The position numbers and the translations under genes are program-made. Positions 17,587 to 27,200 of a stretch of 64,000 nt of DNA are shown here, in pieces (the stretch's first letter is position 1; each line of letters begins with the position of its first letter). The notes under the pieces are model-generated. The model made no database searches, had not been told where the DNA came from, and saw nothing but the letters and a program-made list of their open reading frames with translations. This DNA comes from Virgibacillus proomii. Its GTDB lineage: Bacteria > Bacillota > Bacilli > Bacillales > Amphibacillaceae. The stretch lies in contig NZ_JAHLNO010000004.1 in the NCBI RefSeq assembly GCF_018916875.1, positions 62,001 through 126,000 of the forward strand, written 5' to 3'.

Positions 17587-18894
17587 ATGAAAAGTAAGCA
17601 TGAACAAATCATTGAGCATATTAGCTCATTAGAAATTGGCCATAAAATCTCCGTACGACAAATAGCAAAAAAGTTACATGTTAGTGACGGGACGGCTTAT
17701 CGTGCAATAAAAGATGCAGAAAATAAAGGGCTCGTCAGTACTATCGAACGTGTAGGTACGATTCGGATTGAACAAAAGAAAAAAGATAATTTTGAGCGAT
17801 TAACGTTTGCAGAGCTTATTAATATTGTAGAGGGGCAAGTCTTAGGCGGAAGAGAAGGATTGCATAAAACGCTAAACAAGTTTGTTATTGGTGCGATGCA
17901 ATTAGATGCCATGATGCGTTATACAGAGGCAGGGTCACTCTTAATCGTAGGGAATCGATTCAAAGCTCATGAATTAGCTATTAAAGAAGGAGCGGCTGTA
18001 TTAATTACAGGGGGCTTTGATACAGAAGATTATATCAAACGGCTTGCAGATGAACGGCAGCTGCCGATTATATCAACTAGCTATGATACATTTACAGTTG
18101 CTGCAATGATAAATCGAGCAATTTACGATCAACTCATTAAAAAAGAAATTATTCTCGTAGAAGATATTTATACACCTTATGAAAAGTCCTATTATTTACA
18201 TGAAAAGGAAAAGATTGCGGATTGGTATTTACTCAATAAAAAATCGAAGCATACTCGCTTTCCAGTAGTGGACAATCGTAAACGAGTTGTTGGAATAGTA
18301 ACTTCTAAAGATGTGGTTGGGAAATCATCCGAGACAGCGATTGAGAAAGTGATGAGCAAGCAGCCAAAAACTGTTCAAACAAACGTATCCTTAGCTTCAG
18401 TAGCACATATGATGGTGTGGGAGGGAATTGAAGTTATTCCAGTTACTGATGAACATAATCGTTTAGAGGGGATTATATCTAGACAAGATGTATTAAAAGC
18501 GTTACAACAAAATCAACGTCAACCGCAAATTGGGGAGACAATTGATGATATTGTATCTCGTAATTTGATGGAATTAGATGCTGAACAATATGTTTACGAA
18601 ACAAAGGTTTCCCCACAAATGACTAACCAATTAGGTACACTTTCAAGTAGTGTTTTTACTGCTTTAATTACCGAAGCCAGCAGAAGAATGCTGTTACAAT
18701 ATAAAAAAGGGGATCTCGTTGCAGAAAATCTTACCCTCTATTTCATTCAACCAGTACAAATAGAAAGCACATTACAAATTAAGCCAAAGCTACTCGAAGT
18801 CGGTAGATTGTATGCGAAAATTGATATTGAAGTGTATGATGAGCAAAGGCTTGCTGGTAAAGGATTATTAATGGCACAATTAATCAATCGCTAA
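17587..18894 (+). CDS. ytoI: CBS/DRTGG/hotdog regulatory protein YtoI
   Basis: A multidomain protein of about 435 residues: an N-terminal winged-helix segment (KISVRQIAKKLHVSDGTAYRAIKDAE), a DRTGG domain (about 80-180), two CBS domains (about 190-310, with FPVVDNRKRVVGIVTSKDV and IPVTDEHNRLEGIISRQDV) and a C-terminal hotdog domain. That order is diagnostic for YtoI. It probably binds an adenine nucleotide through the CBS pair; targets are unknown. An ATG at 17572 is possible, but 17587 is better spaced from GATGGTG and matches relatives (MxxKHEQI). Confidence 0.88.
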   Translation: MKSKHEQIIEHISSLEIGHKISVRQIAKKLHVSDGTAYRAIKDAENKGLVSTIERVGTIRIEQKKKDNFERLTFAELINIVEGQVLGGREGLHKTLNKFVIGAMQLDAMMRYTEAGSLLIVGNRFKAHELAIKEGAAVLITGGFDTEDYIKRLADERQLPIISTSYDTFTVAAMINRAIYDQLIKKEIILVEDIYTPYEKSYYLHEKEKIADWYLLNKKSKHTRFPVVDNRKRVVGIVTSKDVVGKSSETAIEKVMSKQPKTVQTNVSLASVAHMMVWEGIEVIPVTDEHNRLEGIISRQDVLKALQQNQRQPQIGETIDDIVSRNLMELDAEQYVYETKVSPQMTNQLGTLSSSVFTALITEASRRMLLQYKKGDLVAENLTLYFIQPVQIESTLQIKPKLLEVGRLYAKIDIEVYDEQRLAGKGLLMAQLINR

Positions 18895-18948
18895 CCTAAT
18901 TGAAGCATATGAGCAGCAAAAAACTGTTTTAATAAAGAGAAAAGAGCT

Positions 18949-18976
18949 GACTACCACTTATGGGATAGTCAGCCAA
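18949..18976. terminator. Bidirectional hairpin between ytoI and ytpI
   Basis: GCTGACTA / TAGTCAGC stem in the convergent gap. T-runs are poor on both sides. Confidence 0.5.
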
Positions 18977-19066
18977 CTTATATATTAAAACGAAAAAGGT
19001 ATTTAGGTTTTTACGAATACGTGCAATTAGCGATCTGCTGATGTTGGCTTGGCATTGCCTGTCTAC

Positions 19067-19360
19067 TTATGAAAGATTTAATCGTTTCCATTCATTGCGA
19101 TAATGTTTAACCTCTTTAATGCCTCGAAGAACGAGTGGGAGCCCAAATATTAGGAAGACAATACCAATAAACAAAGAAATTTGTGTCTGATAAAAAATAT
19201 ATTGATTAATAGTAAAGGCGGTTAGGAAGCTGCCTAAGCAGATTCGTGATTTTGCATGAAAGTAGGCCTGTTTTAGCCCATCGTTCGTTTTAACAATCGC
19301 CACTTTATAATATACATAAAGTACCAGAGATAAAAGAATAATGACAGCAAAAATAAACAT
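19067..19360 (-). CDS. ytpI: YtpI-like membrane protein
   Basis: A 97-residue protein with three predicted helices: LLSLVLYVYYKV near the N-terminus, FLTAFTINQYIFYQTQISL, and IGIVFLIFGLPLVLRGI. The conserved look (YVYYKVxxxKT, AKSxxxLG, NQxxFxQT, Gxxxxxxxxx GIKxxxHY) fits the YtpI family of Bacillus, and it is convergent with ytoI as expected. TTAGGAGAG precedes the ATG. Function unknown. Confidence 0.75.
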   Translation of the reverse strand: MFIFAVIILLSLVLYVYYKVAIVKTNDGLKQAYFHAKSRICLGSFLTAFTINQYIFYQTQISLFIGIVFLIFGLPLVLRGIKEVKHYRNEWKRLNLS

Positions 19361-19437
19361 GATATCTCTCCTAATTTAAAAAATATATTTTTTATTCCAT
19401 ATTAAGAACTTCTGTATGGAAGCAGTCAAAGCAAACA

Positions 19438-19654
19438 GAAGTAAAACGGTACCTTCGCTTCGGGTCGACAGGAAGAAAAACTTCGCACGCTTTTCTTTTT
19501 CAAGGGCTCGAAACCTTTGACAGCGACAAATCGTGATTATTTTCAGGACGCCCGTTGTTCCACTATAGGAAAGTATAAAACTTTATGTTTTATAATATAA
19601 GAAAAACTATAGCTTTTGCCATAAAGACTTGGCGACAAGCAAAGTTTTTCTAAT
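19438..19654 (+). repeat. Composite of B fragment and family C copy 2
   Basis: A decayed B module (about 19485-19505, CGCACGC then TTTTCTTTTTCAAGG) leads into GACGCCCGTTGTTCC and a complete family C unit at 19562-19654 with its terminator-like hairpin. The rest of the 19361-19770 gap shows no gene. Confidence 0.75.
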
Positions 19655-19770
19655 ATTTTTTAACAGTAGGGGGAGGAAAAGCCTTACAGAAGGAAGGTTA
19701 CTTTATCTATTTTACCTTTTTTTGTACGATATAGCTATAGATTGAATTTGAAAAAGAAATAGGTGATAAG

Positions 19771-20712
19771 ATGAAAAAAATATTAGAATCCATAAAAAGC
19801 TACGATACGATTATTATTCATCGCCATGTACGACCTGATCCAGATGCCATCGGCTCTCAAGTAGGATTAAAGGAAATAATTCAGCAATCGTTTCCCGAAA
19901 AAAAAGTTTTTGCTGTAGGAGCTGACGAACCATCTTTAACTTTTTTAGCACAAATGGATCATATTAGTGATGAACAGTATCAAAATGCACTTGTAATCAT
20001 CTGCGATACAGCAAACACAAGTCGTATTTGTGATCAGCGATATAATTTAGGCAAGCAATTAATTAAAATTGACCACCATCCAAATGTAGATGCCTATGGC
20101 GATATCCAATGGGTGGATACAAGTGCCAGCTCGACAAGCGAAATGATTTATGATTTTTATTTACAAACAAAAGAATATGGATTAATTTGTAGCGATGCTG
20201 CTGCACGTTTATTGTATGCTGGAATTGTTGGAGATACAGGAAGATTTTTATATCCTAGTACAACGAAAAAAACCTTTTTACTCGCAGCAGAGCTTGTTAC
20301 ATATCGCTTTGATCGCTCTAAATTATATGATGGCATGTATAATATTTCCGACAAGTTAGCAAAGTTAAAAGGTTATATCTACCAAAATTTTAATCTATGG
20401 GACGGTGGTTTGGCATTTGTCAAGCTTACTAAAAGTGTTTTGGAAGAATTTAGAATCAAGCCAACAGAAATTGGACAACTAGTTAGTATTTTAGGAGACA
20501 TAGAAGGAATTGTTGCTTGGGTTGTTTTCATTGAAGAGGAAGAACAAATTCGTGTCCGTTTACGTTCAAAAGGCCCAACTATTAATGAACTAGCTGCAAA
20601 ATATAATGGTGGGGGACATCCATTAGCTTCCGGAGCAACAGTTACAACGTGGGAAGAAGCGGATGAAGTTATTAACGACTTACAAGATATATGTCAAGCC
20701 TTTAAAAAATAA
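19771..20712 (+). CDS. nrnA: NanoRNase / pAp phosphatase NrnA
   Basis: DHH-DHHA1 phosphoesterase that degrades very short RNAs and dephosphorylates 3'-phosphoadenosine 5'-phosphate. The 313 residues equal the B. subtilis length. Metal ligands lie in RHVRPDPDAIGS (D23, D25), CDTAN (D79) and the DHH triad (101-103); the substrate-binding GGGHPLASGA of the DHHA1 domain is near residue 285. It follows the ytpI/ytoI pair as in B. subtilis. Confidence 0.95.
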   Translation: MKKILESIKSYDTIIIHRHVRPDPDAIGSQVGLKEIIQQSFPEKKVFAVGADEPSLTFLAQMDHISDEQYQNALVIICDTANTSRICDQRYNLGKQLIKIDHHPNVDAYGDIQWVDTSASSTSEMIYDFYLQTKEYGLICSDAAARLLYAGIVGDTGRFLYPSTTKKTFLLAAELVTYRFDRSKLYDGMYNISDKLAKLKGYIYQNFNLWDGGLAFVKLTKSVLEEFRIKPTEIGQLVSILGDIEGIVAWVVFIEEEEQIRVRLRSKGPTINELAAKYNGGGHPLASGATVTTWEEADEVINDLQDICQAFKK

Positions 20713-20713
20713 T

Positions 20714-20935
20714 TTCCTCGGATCTAAGGTGCTGTAAAATTCCGTTTCAAGAGTTATAGAGAATACGAAAACTTTAAGCGGTAAATCCGCTAAATGCCTA
20801 ATTTGTTGGAGCGAAGGAACAAGAAAAGCTTCGCCAGCGATACTTTATAATTTGTTCAACGCCCTAGATTTTAGCCTTAGTCCCACCTCAAGGAGAAAAG
20901 CTCTACTAAATGAAATATGACTTTATAACTTTATT
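20714..20935 (+). repeat. Degenerate mosaic A element
   Basis: Starts CGGATCTAAGGTGCTGTAAAA (decayed head, like 5347-5366), continues with GGTAAATCCGCTAAATGCC (second stem arm), a fragment of a B-like spacer (AAGAAAAGCTTCGCCAGCGAT) and ends ATGAAATATGACTTTAT (decayed tail). Confidence 0.65.
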
Positions 20936-21051
20936 TTAAGTGTGTGTGTTCAAAAAAGAGTGCAGAAGAGTTAAGAAGCCTATTTTATATATTGAAAAAT
21001 GTTGTCAACTACTCCATAATTAGAGTAACTACATATATGGGGGCTAAAGAT

Positions 21052-21603
21052 ATGAAGAAATACCTATTTGTTTTATTTACTGTAATGTTATTAGTTTTAT
21101 CTGCATGCGGTGGATCAACCGAAAGTAACGATGCAGCAAACGAAGAAAGCAATGAAAGCAACGAAAGCACGGAATCAAACAGTAACAAAGATATATATTT
21201 CAAAGATAACGAAGCTAAGATTGAAGATTTAAAAATCAAAATAACAGAGACTAAAGTTATACCTGTCGGAGAACCGGGAAACGAACATGGAGAAAAGCCG
21301 GTATTCGCCATTTGGTATGAAGCGACGAACTTTACTGACAAAGACATAGATCCATCAACAGCTTGGATGGCGGTATTTACAGCGATACAAGACAATGATC
21401 CGAATGCAGTAAATGAGTTGGATATGGGTGGATTACCAGACGAAAATCATCTAGATACACAAACGGAAACTATAAAAAAAGATGGTACAGTAGAAAACTC
21501 CGTCGCTTATGAATTAGATGATTTAGAAACACCTGTAACCTTAGTAGCTAATCAAGGGGTTGCGGGCGACGAGATCGGTAGACAAGATTATGAAATAAAA
21601 TAA
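21052..21603 (+). CDS. DUF5067-type lipoprotein
   Basis: Secreted lipoprotein of 183 residues. The signal peptide is MKKYLFVLFTVMLLVLSAC with lipobox LSAC (lipidated C19), followed by a Glu/Asn/Ser-rich linker and an Ig-like domain. The pattern AIWYEATNFTDKDIDPSTAW and later YELDDLETPVTL is typical of the DUF5067 group in Firmicutes. ATGs further upstream are possible, but only 21052 puts the signal peptide first, behind a GGGGG site. Function unknown. Confidence 0.88.
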   Translation: MKKYLFVLFTVMLLVLSACGGSTESNDAANEESNESNESTESNSNKDIYFKDNEAKIEDLKIKITETKVIPVGEPGNEHGEKPVFAIWYEATNFTDKDIDPSTAWMAVFTAIQDNDPNAVNELDMGGLPDENHLDTQTETIKKDGTVENSVAYELDDLETPVTLVANQGVAGDEIGRQDYEIK

Positions 21604-21615
21604 AATACAATACAA

Positions 21616-21648
21616 GCAAAGGCACTCAATTAATGGGTGTCTTTTTCT
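21616..21648 (+). terminator. Terminator after the lipoprotein gene
   Basis: AAAGGCACTCA / TGGGTGTCTTT stem and TTTTTC tail. Confidence 0.75.
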
Positions 21649-21852
21649 TTTGTCCTAATAGCATGACTAGGACACTATGGATTAAGAGAAAAGATCGTGT
21701 GAGTATGAATATGGACCATCCTTACCCAGGTTTTGGAGGATGAGATAGAGAAACTTATACTTATGGTCTAAAGGTAATAAATTAAATGAATGTTTAAATT
21801 TAAGTTATCGGAATGCACTTGCGCATGATATATTTGATGCTAGGAGGATAAT

Positions 21853-21990
21853 ATGAAAGATGGATTATATACACCTGAAATTCGGAAAGGGCTTAGAAGT
21901 GTAATTAGAAAAAATAAAAACTATACTTATATTTATTTAAAAAATAGTTATGGAAAGGATGACTTCCTATGGATATTAAAACATATTTAA
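21853..21990 (+). CDS. Short ORF, 45 residues, good ribosome binding site
   Basis: ATG with AGGAGGATA upstream; the basic product begins MKDGLYTPEIRKGLRSVI and ends in the hydrophobic FLWILKHI. No family recognised. It overlaps a second short frame (21969-22043). The pair may be a decayed gene with one frameshift or two tiny genes; the region 21649-21852 upstream holds no convincing frame. Confidence 0.4.
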   Translation: MKDGLYTPEIRKGLRSVIRKNKNYTYIYLKNSYGKDDFLWILKHI

Positions 21991-22043
21991 AGAAATTATA
22001 CGATAACCGTTTGTTTAGAAAGCTAAAATTTTATACACAATAA
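21969..22043 (+). CDS. Overlapping 24-residue ORF
   Basis: ATG preceded by GGAAAGGATGA and overlapping the end of the 45-residue frame. The product is basic and starts MDIKTYLKKLYDNRLF. Coding status is uncertain. Confidence 0.25.
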   Translation: MDIKTYLKKLYDNRLFRKLKFYTQ

Positions 22044-22093
22044 AAAAGAACAATGTGTCATTTTTAATGGATGCTTCGAACATTTCTTTAATG

Positions 22094-22151
22094 AGAAAAG
22101 GGTCTTTAACCGATCAATGCAATAACAATTGCCAGGCTAAGGACCCTTTCA
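22094..22151 (-). terminator. Long hairpin downstream of the 63-aa gene
   Basis: AAAGGGTCTTTA pairs with TAAGGACCCTTT across about 30 bases. It fits a terminator for the minus-strand gene and could also stop plus-strand transcription. Confidence 0.55.
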
Positions 22152-22205
22152 GGTATTGGAAAGTGGTATGCTGTATGTCTTTGTTTGTGAGAATGCTTTT
22201 TAAAA

Positions 22206-22397
22206 TTAGCTGCTTTTATCTTTAGGTATGAACCAGCATCCAGAAGCGGTCTCTTCAGAAATTACATCTAAATGCTCTTTTTCTATATCACGTTTAATTA
22301 AGCGAATCAGTTCCTTGGATTCAGCATAGGCAGATGTGCCCTGTTTTAATCGAGCAATTTTTTCATCTCTTTGTTGTCTGTGGTTTATTACCCACAT
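22206..22397 (-). CDS. Small conserved-looking hydrophilic protein, 63 residues
   Basis: AAAGGAGTG precedes the ATG. The product begins MWVINHRQQRDEKIARLK, is mostly helical and charged, and ends GCWFIPKDKSS. It has no membrane helix. I do not recognise it. The strong ribosome binding site and downstream hairpin argue that it is expressed. Confidence 0.65.
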   Translation of the reverse strand: MWVINHRQQRDEKIARLKQGTSAYAESKELIRLIKRDIEKEHLDVISEETASGCWFIPKDKSS

Positions 22398-22615
22398 CGT
22401 TACCCACTCCTTTCATTTGCCTTAGTATATGAAAGTGTTTATCATGATGCTTTTTTAATTAATCTTAGTATAAGGTAAAAATAGATAGATTACGATAAAT
22501 ATTCCGATATTTCACAAAATGTTCACTTTTTCGGTGAAGTTTTAGTAAGGATAGAATAACAGTGATAATGGTAAAATGCTGATTACGTTGTATTTAGATA
22601 CAATGGAAGTGGACT

Positions 22616-22935
22616 TTGTTTTTCAAACAAAACAGACGTTTAGGTAGATTTCTTTTTTCGGCAGCCTTTATTTTCATACTTTGTTTGACATCAGCTTTAT
22701 CCCGCATGTAAGGTGCCGTAAGCCACCCACTTCAAGGCCTGAGTTGCTACAAAAGGGTCAAAGTGAGAGAAAACGGCACCTAAATGCCCGATTGGTTCAA
22801 CTAAACATTCCGTGTTCCACGGAATGAAGTTTCACTTTATACGCTAATTTAATAAATTGGAAAATAATAATTCTGTTCGGTGTTGTTGCTTACGTCTTAT
22901 TTACGGCTAGTTTGTTAACAGATTTGAACAAGTAA
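22616..22935 (+). pseudogene. Small membrane-protein ORF split by an A element
   Basis: Left part 22616-22700 and right part 22841-22935 read in one frame if the 140 bp between (element plus one TTTAT) is removed, giving 59 codons ending NK-stop. The rejoined product has two membrane helices (about 12-33 and 38-56: GRFLFSAAFIFILCL, then IIILFGVVAYVLFTASLL). The start is probably TTG at 22616 behind GGAAGTGG. With the element present, translation stops within it. Family unknown. Confidence 0.7.
22696..22840 (+). mobile_element. Family A element, copy 5, inserted in an ORF
   Basis: A complete A element: TTTAT at 22696-22700 and 22836-22840, head stem AGGTGCCGT / ACGGCACCT, tail hairpin CATTCCGTG / CACGGAATG. 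It interrupts the small membrane-protein frame, and a single TTTAT at the restored site is exactly what a 5-bp target duplication predicts. The remaining 22936-23136 shows no gene. Confidence 0.85.
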
Positions 22936-23136
22936 TATGATCAATGCCTCCTGTTTTCTTTAAGGTGATACAATCATGACAGTTGTCTAAGCTAATGTCA
23001 ATTGAAATGCTACTATTTTAATGAATATTTTAAAAACAAGCTAAATCTTTTTCAATGCATAGCTGTGGAAAATGCTACCCACGTCTTTCATCTTGTGTAT
23101 TTTTAGCGTTTCATATATTAATTACAATTCCTGTTT

Positions 23137-23640
23137 TTACGAAGACCTCTGCGCTTTTGCAGTGATTTTAATATTATTCGAGATAATAAGCTTGCGAATG
23201 GAAAGTGTATAAGAAAAATCTTCGACTGTAAACGTCTTATTTTCAACCGTGGATATAAGCAATCTGTCGCTTTCTGCAATGATGGTAAGGTCCTTACCAA
23301 TGACATGTTTTAATTCCTCTTGTACAAGCTCCTCTAATTTACCAGCAATTAATCGATCCATTCGCAATGTTTCTGCATTTTCAATCGATAGTGAAATAGA
23401 CTCAATACTAACCTGTTTTGCCGATCTTTCATTTAATTCATCATTGTCCTCAAGTAAAGACTCATTTTGACTTCGTAATTGACTGACCTTATTATTTAGT
23501 TCATGATTTTCGATGAGTAAAGCTTCATACATCGTTCCATACATATAAATAAGTATGCAATATGCCATGACTGCCCCCGCCATTGCTCCAACAAAAAAAC
23601 GCTGCCACGTAACTTTTTTGTGATATGGAGGGATATGCAT
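23137..23640 (-). CDS. ytrI: Sporulation protein YtrI
   Basis: A 167-residue protein with the YtrI pattern: IPPYHKKVTWQRF, one membrane helix (about 14-35), a coiled-coil (about 36-70) and a soluble C-terminal domain. The start ATG shares its A with the stop codon of ytrH (TAATG), and AGGAGG lies ten bases upstream, so the two are translationally coupled. In B. subtilis ytrH and ytrI are sigma-E genes needed for efficient sporulation; that is family knowledge. Confidence 0.88.
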   Translation of the reverse strand: MHIPPYHKKVTWQRFFVGAMAGAVMAYCILIYMYGTMYEALLIENHELNNKVSQLRSQNESLLEDNDELNERSAKQVSIESISLSIENAETLRMDRLIAGKLEELVQEELKHVIGKDLTIIAESDRLLISTVENKTFTVEDFSYTLSIRKLIISNNIKITAKAQRSS

Positions 23641-23972
23641 TAGGATATTTCCTCCTGTGTCAGCCAACTTAATAATAAAATAGCCGTTTTCACCCCGCCC
23701 ATTGCGGATAAAATGAATAACGCCTGTTTAAATAAATCCAGCGTTGATCCATCATAAATTCCCCTTTCAAAATTTGCAATTGCATCAAATGTACCGCCAA
23801 TTGCTGCGACAATGGCCCAAATTCGCAGTTGAATTGCAATTCGTCCAATCTCTGTTAATGGCGGATTCCCAGTAATAAAAGCACCAATACTGCCGATGAT
23901 GGAACCGCCAATAACTACACCAAAAGCAATAAAGTAACAATGAATAAATGTTTCAAAAAAACGTTCTTCCAT
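23640..23972 (-). CDS. ytrH: Sporulation membrane protein YtrH
   Basis: A 110-residue polytopic membrane protein: FIHCYFIAFGVVIGGSIIGSIG near the N-terminus, a central amphipathic IAIQLRIWAIVAAIGGTFDAI, and a last helix AMGGVKTAILLLSWL. It matches the YtrH family, lies upstream of ytrI and overlaps it by one base. GAGGAGTG precedes the ATG. Divergent from dnaE, with about 245 bp between them. Confidence 0.9.
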   Translation of the reverse strand: MEERFFETFIHCYFIAFGVVIGGSIIGSIGAFITGNPPLTEIGRIAIQLRIWAIVAAIGGTFDAIANFERGIYDGSTLDLFKQALFILSAMGGVKTAILLLSWLTQEEIS

Positions 23973-24219
23973 TGAAGCACTCCTCTTTCAAACCCATGAT
24001 ATGTGGTTAAAAGTCTATAATTGAAAAAAAGATGCAAAAAAGTTAACTTATTAGATATTATTCATGATAAGAAGGCCAAAAATTCTTAATCATGTAAGTT
24101 CACTTTTATTTAAACTTATGAATGAAAAGGACAGGTTATGCTAACTCCATGGCATTTCCGTATGCATGTTCTCGTTAGATTGGTATAATAATGGATAGAG
24201 TATGTAAAGGCGGGGTACG

Positions 24220-27200
24220 ATGGCGTATACACATTTACAAGTAAGAAGTAGCTATAGTCTGCTAAATAGTACTATTACAATAGAAAAGTTAGTAAAGCAG
24301 GCAATGGAGCTTGAATATAGAGCGTTAGCCCTTACTGACGAGCAAGTATTACATGGAGCTATTTCGTTTTATCGAGAGTGTCTTAAGTATGGTATCAAGC
24401 CAATTATTGGGATGACCGTATTAGTAAAGCGAAATCAGACAGAGATTGAGGAACTAACAATATTAGCTAAAACAAATGAGGGTTATCATAATCTTATTAA
24501 ATTAAGTACATGGATACAGAAGCAAGACGAGCAATTTATACCACTAGCTAACTTAAAAAACTACACAGCGCATTGTATAGGTATTCTTTCTGTTCATCAG
24601 TCACCAATAGCTGATTGGTTTATGACAGAAGCATTTACTCGCTTAACGGAATACTTTTTGCCATATCAGGAAGCTTTTGCTGAAGCTGATTTTTATTTAG
24701 GTGTGGAAGCTTATGGAATGAGAACTGAACTGCCTTTACATGAAGCTGTAAAGCTATTTCAAAAAAAATTCCTTATTTCAGTTGTAGCGATTCATGATGT
24801 CCGCTATATACAAGAAAATGACGTAATTGCTTATGATTGTTTACAAGCAATGAAACATAATCAACAATGGGATGGTGATGAAATCTCTCCGTTGTTAAAA
24901 AACCACCATTTACGATCGGAAGTAGAGATGAAGTTATCTTTTTCCGCATGGTCAGAGCCATTACAGACCACCGAAGAAATCGTACAGAAATGTGAAGTGA
25001 AGTTTGACTTTCAACAGCAATTTCTTCCTTCTTTCCCACTAACAGGGGGGAAGGATAGCCATGATTACCTTGTGCATAAATGTCATGATTTGTTGTCAAA
25101 TAAATACGCTAAAGTTACTAATGAAATACAGGAACGATTGAACTATGAGCTTGAAGTAATTAAAACGATGCAGTTTAGTGACTACTTTTTAATAGTGGCT
25201 GATTTTATCGCTTATGCGAAGAATAATGGGATTGTGGTAGGACCTGGAAGGGGGTCAGCTGCTGGTTCTCTTGTAGCTTATGTTTTAGGCATTACAGATG
25301 TTGATCCAATTAGGTATGAATTGCTATTTGAAAGATTTCTTAATCCGGAACGAATGACAATGCCAGATATTGACATTGATTTTTCTGATATTCGTCGGGA
25401 AGAGATCATTGAATATGTGCAAAAAACCTATGGAGAGGAACATGTAGCGCAAATTATTACATTTGGCACATTTGCGGCTCGCTCATTAATGAGAGAACTG
25501 ATTAAAACGATGGATATAAATCAACAAGATGCGTCGTTTATTCTACGTCATATTCCATTGCAAACGAAGAAAAGTCTTGTTCAGATTATTAGTGAGTCTG
25601 AGGAATTGAAAAGCTATATTAAAGACTCAAAAACATTACGACGACTATTTACAGTTGCTACTAAATTAGAAGGAATTCCTAAGCATCTATCGACTCATGC
25701 TGCTGGTATTGTTATTACGGAGAAACCTTTAGAAGAACATGTCCCATTGATCCCTGGCAGTTCTTCTGCACAATTAACTCAGTATGCAATGAATGATATA
25801 GAAGCTATCGGGCTGTTGAAAATTGATTTGTTGGGTCTACGAAACTTAACTTTACTGGAAAGAGTTTTACAAAGAATCCGATACACAACTGGTAAGGATT
25901 TATCTTTAGAACAGATCCCTGATGACGACACTTTAACCTTTTCCTTATTGCAGAAGGGAAAAACGAATGGTGTATTTCAATTAGAGTCGCAAGGGATGAG
26001 GCAAGTGTTACAAGAACTTAAGCCAAGTCATTTTGAAGACATCGTAGCTGTTAATGCACTATATCGTCCGGGGCCAATGGACTTCATTTCAACATATATT
26101 CGTCGTAAACATGGGCTTGAAACGGTGACTTATCCACATTTGGATCTTGCTCCTATTTTATCCAAAACATATGGAGTACTAGTTTATCAAGAACAAATTA
26201 TGCAAATAGCCCATCAGATTGCTGGCTTTACACTGGGACAAGCAGATATTCTTCGAAGAGCGGTCAGTAAAAAACAGGAAAATATGATGGAACAGCAAAA
26301 GGCCGCTTTTATATCAGGTTGTATAAACAATGGCTATAGTGAATCTGTGGCAATGCAGTTATTTACATGGATTGTACGCTTTTCTAATTACGGGTTTAAC
26401 CGTAGCCATGCTGTAGCATATAGTTGTATTTCATATCAGCTTGCATATTTAAAAGCGCATTTTCCAGCCGCTTTTTTCGCTGAATTATTAAGCACATCTG
26501 TCCATCAGCATCATAAATTACAGATGTATTTAAGAGAAATGAAGGAATTACAACTTAAACTATTGCCACCTTCTATTAATCATAGCTTTGGAAAGTATGC
26601 TGTGGAAGGAAACGATATACGAATGGGACTATTGCAAATTAAAGGGATTGGTAATCAGGCAGTTAGTGAAATTATTCGTGTGCGTAAAGAAGGTCCATTC
26701 AAAAGTTTGTTTGATTTTTGTTTACGTGTTTCTTTAAAAGCTGTAAATCGACAAACAATTGAATTATTAATTATGGCAGGGGCTTTTGATGAACTCTATC
26801 ATAATCGAGCTAGTTTATTAGCAACAATTGATCAGGCAATTGAACAGGGTGAATTATTTAAAGAATTTCAAGAGCAGCCTAGCTTGTTTCAAGATCAAAT
26901 TGAATTAGAAGGAGAGTATGTTTCAATAGATGATTTTACTCAAGTGAAGAAGTTAGCTCAGGAAAAAGAGCTAATCGGGATATATATTTCCAGTCATCCG
27001 ATGCATGAATACCGAAAAATTTTACAACGATCTGGTTATCTGTCTTTACGAAATATGAAACAGAGGGGAGAGGGCTATAGGTTAAAAAGTGCCGGAATCA
27101 TCCAAACGATAAAGACGATTCGTACGAAGCGTGGAGATTCAATGGCATTTCTCTCACTAGGAGATGAAACAGATGATTTGGAAGCAGTTGTTTTTCCACA

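Noticed and set aside
21709-21742. Short peptide MNMDHPYPGFGG
   Set aside because: Only 12 codons with no ribosome binding site; probably chance.
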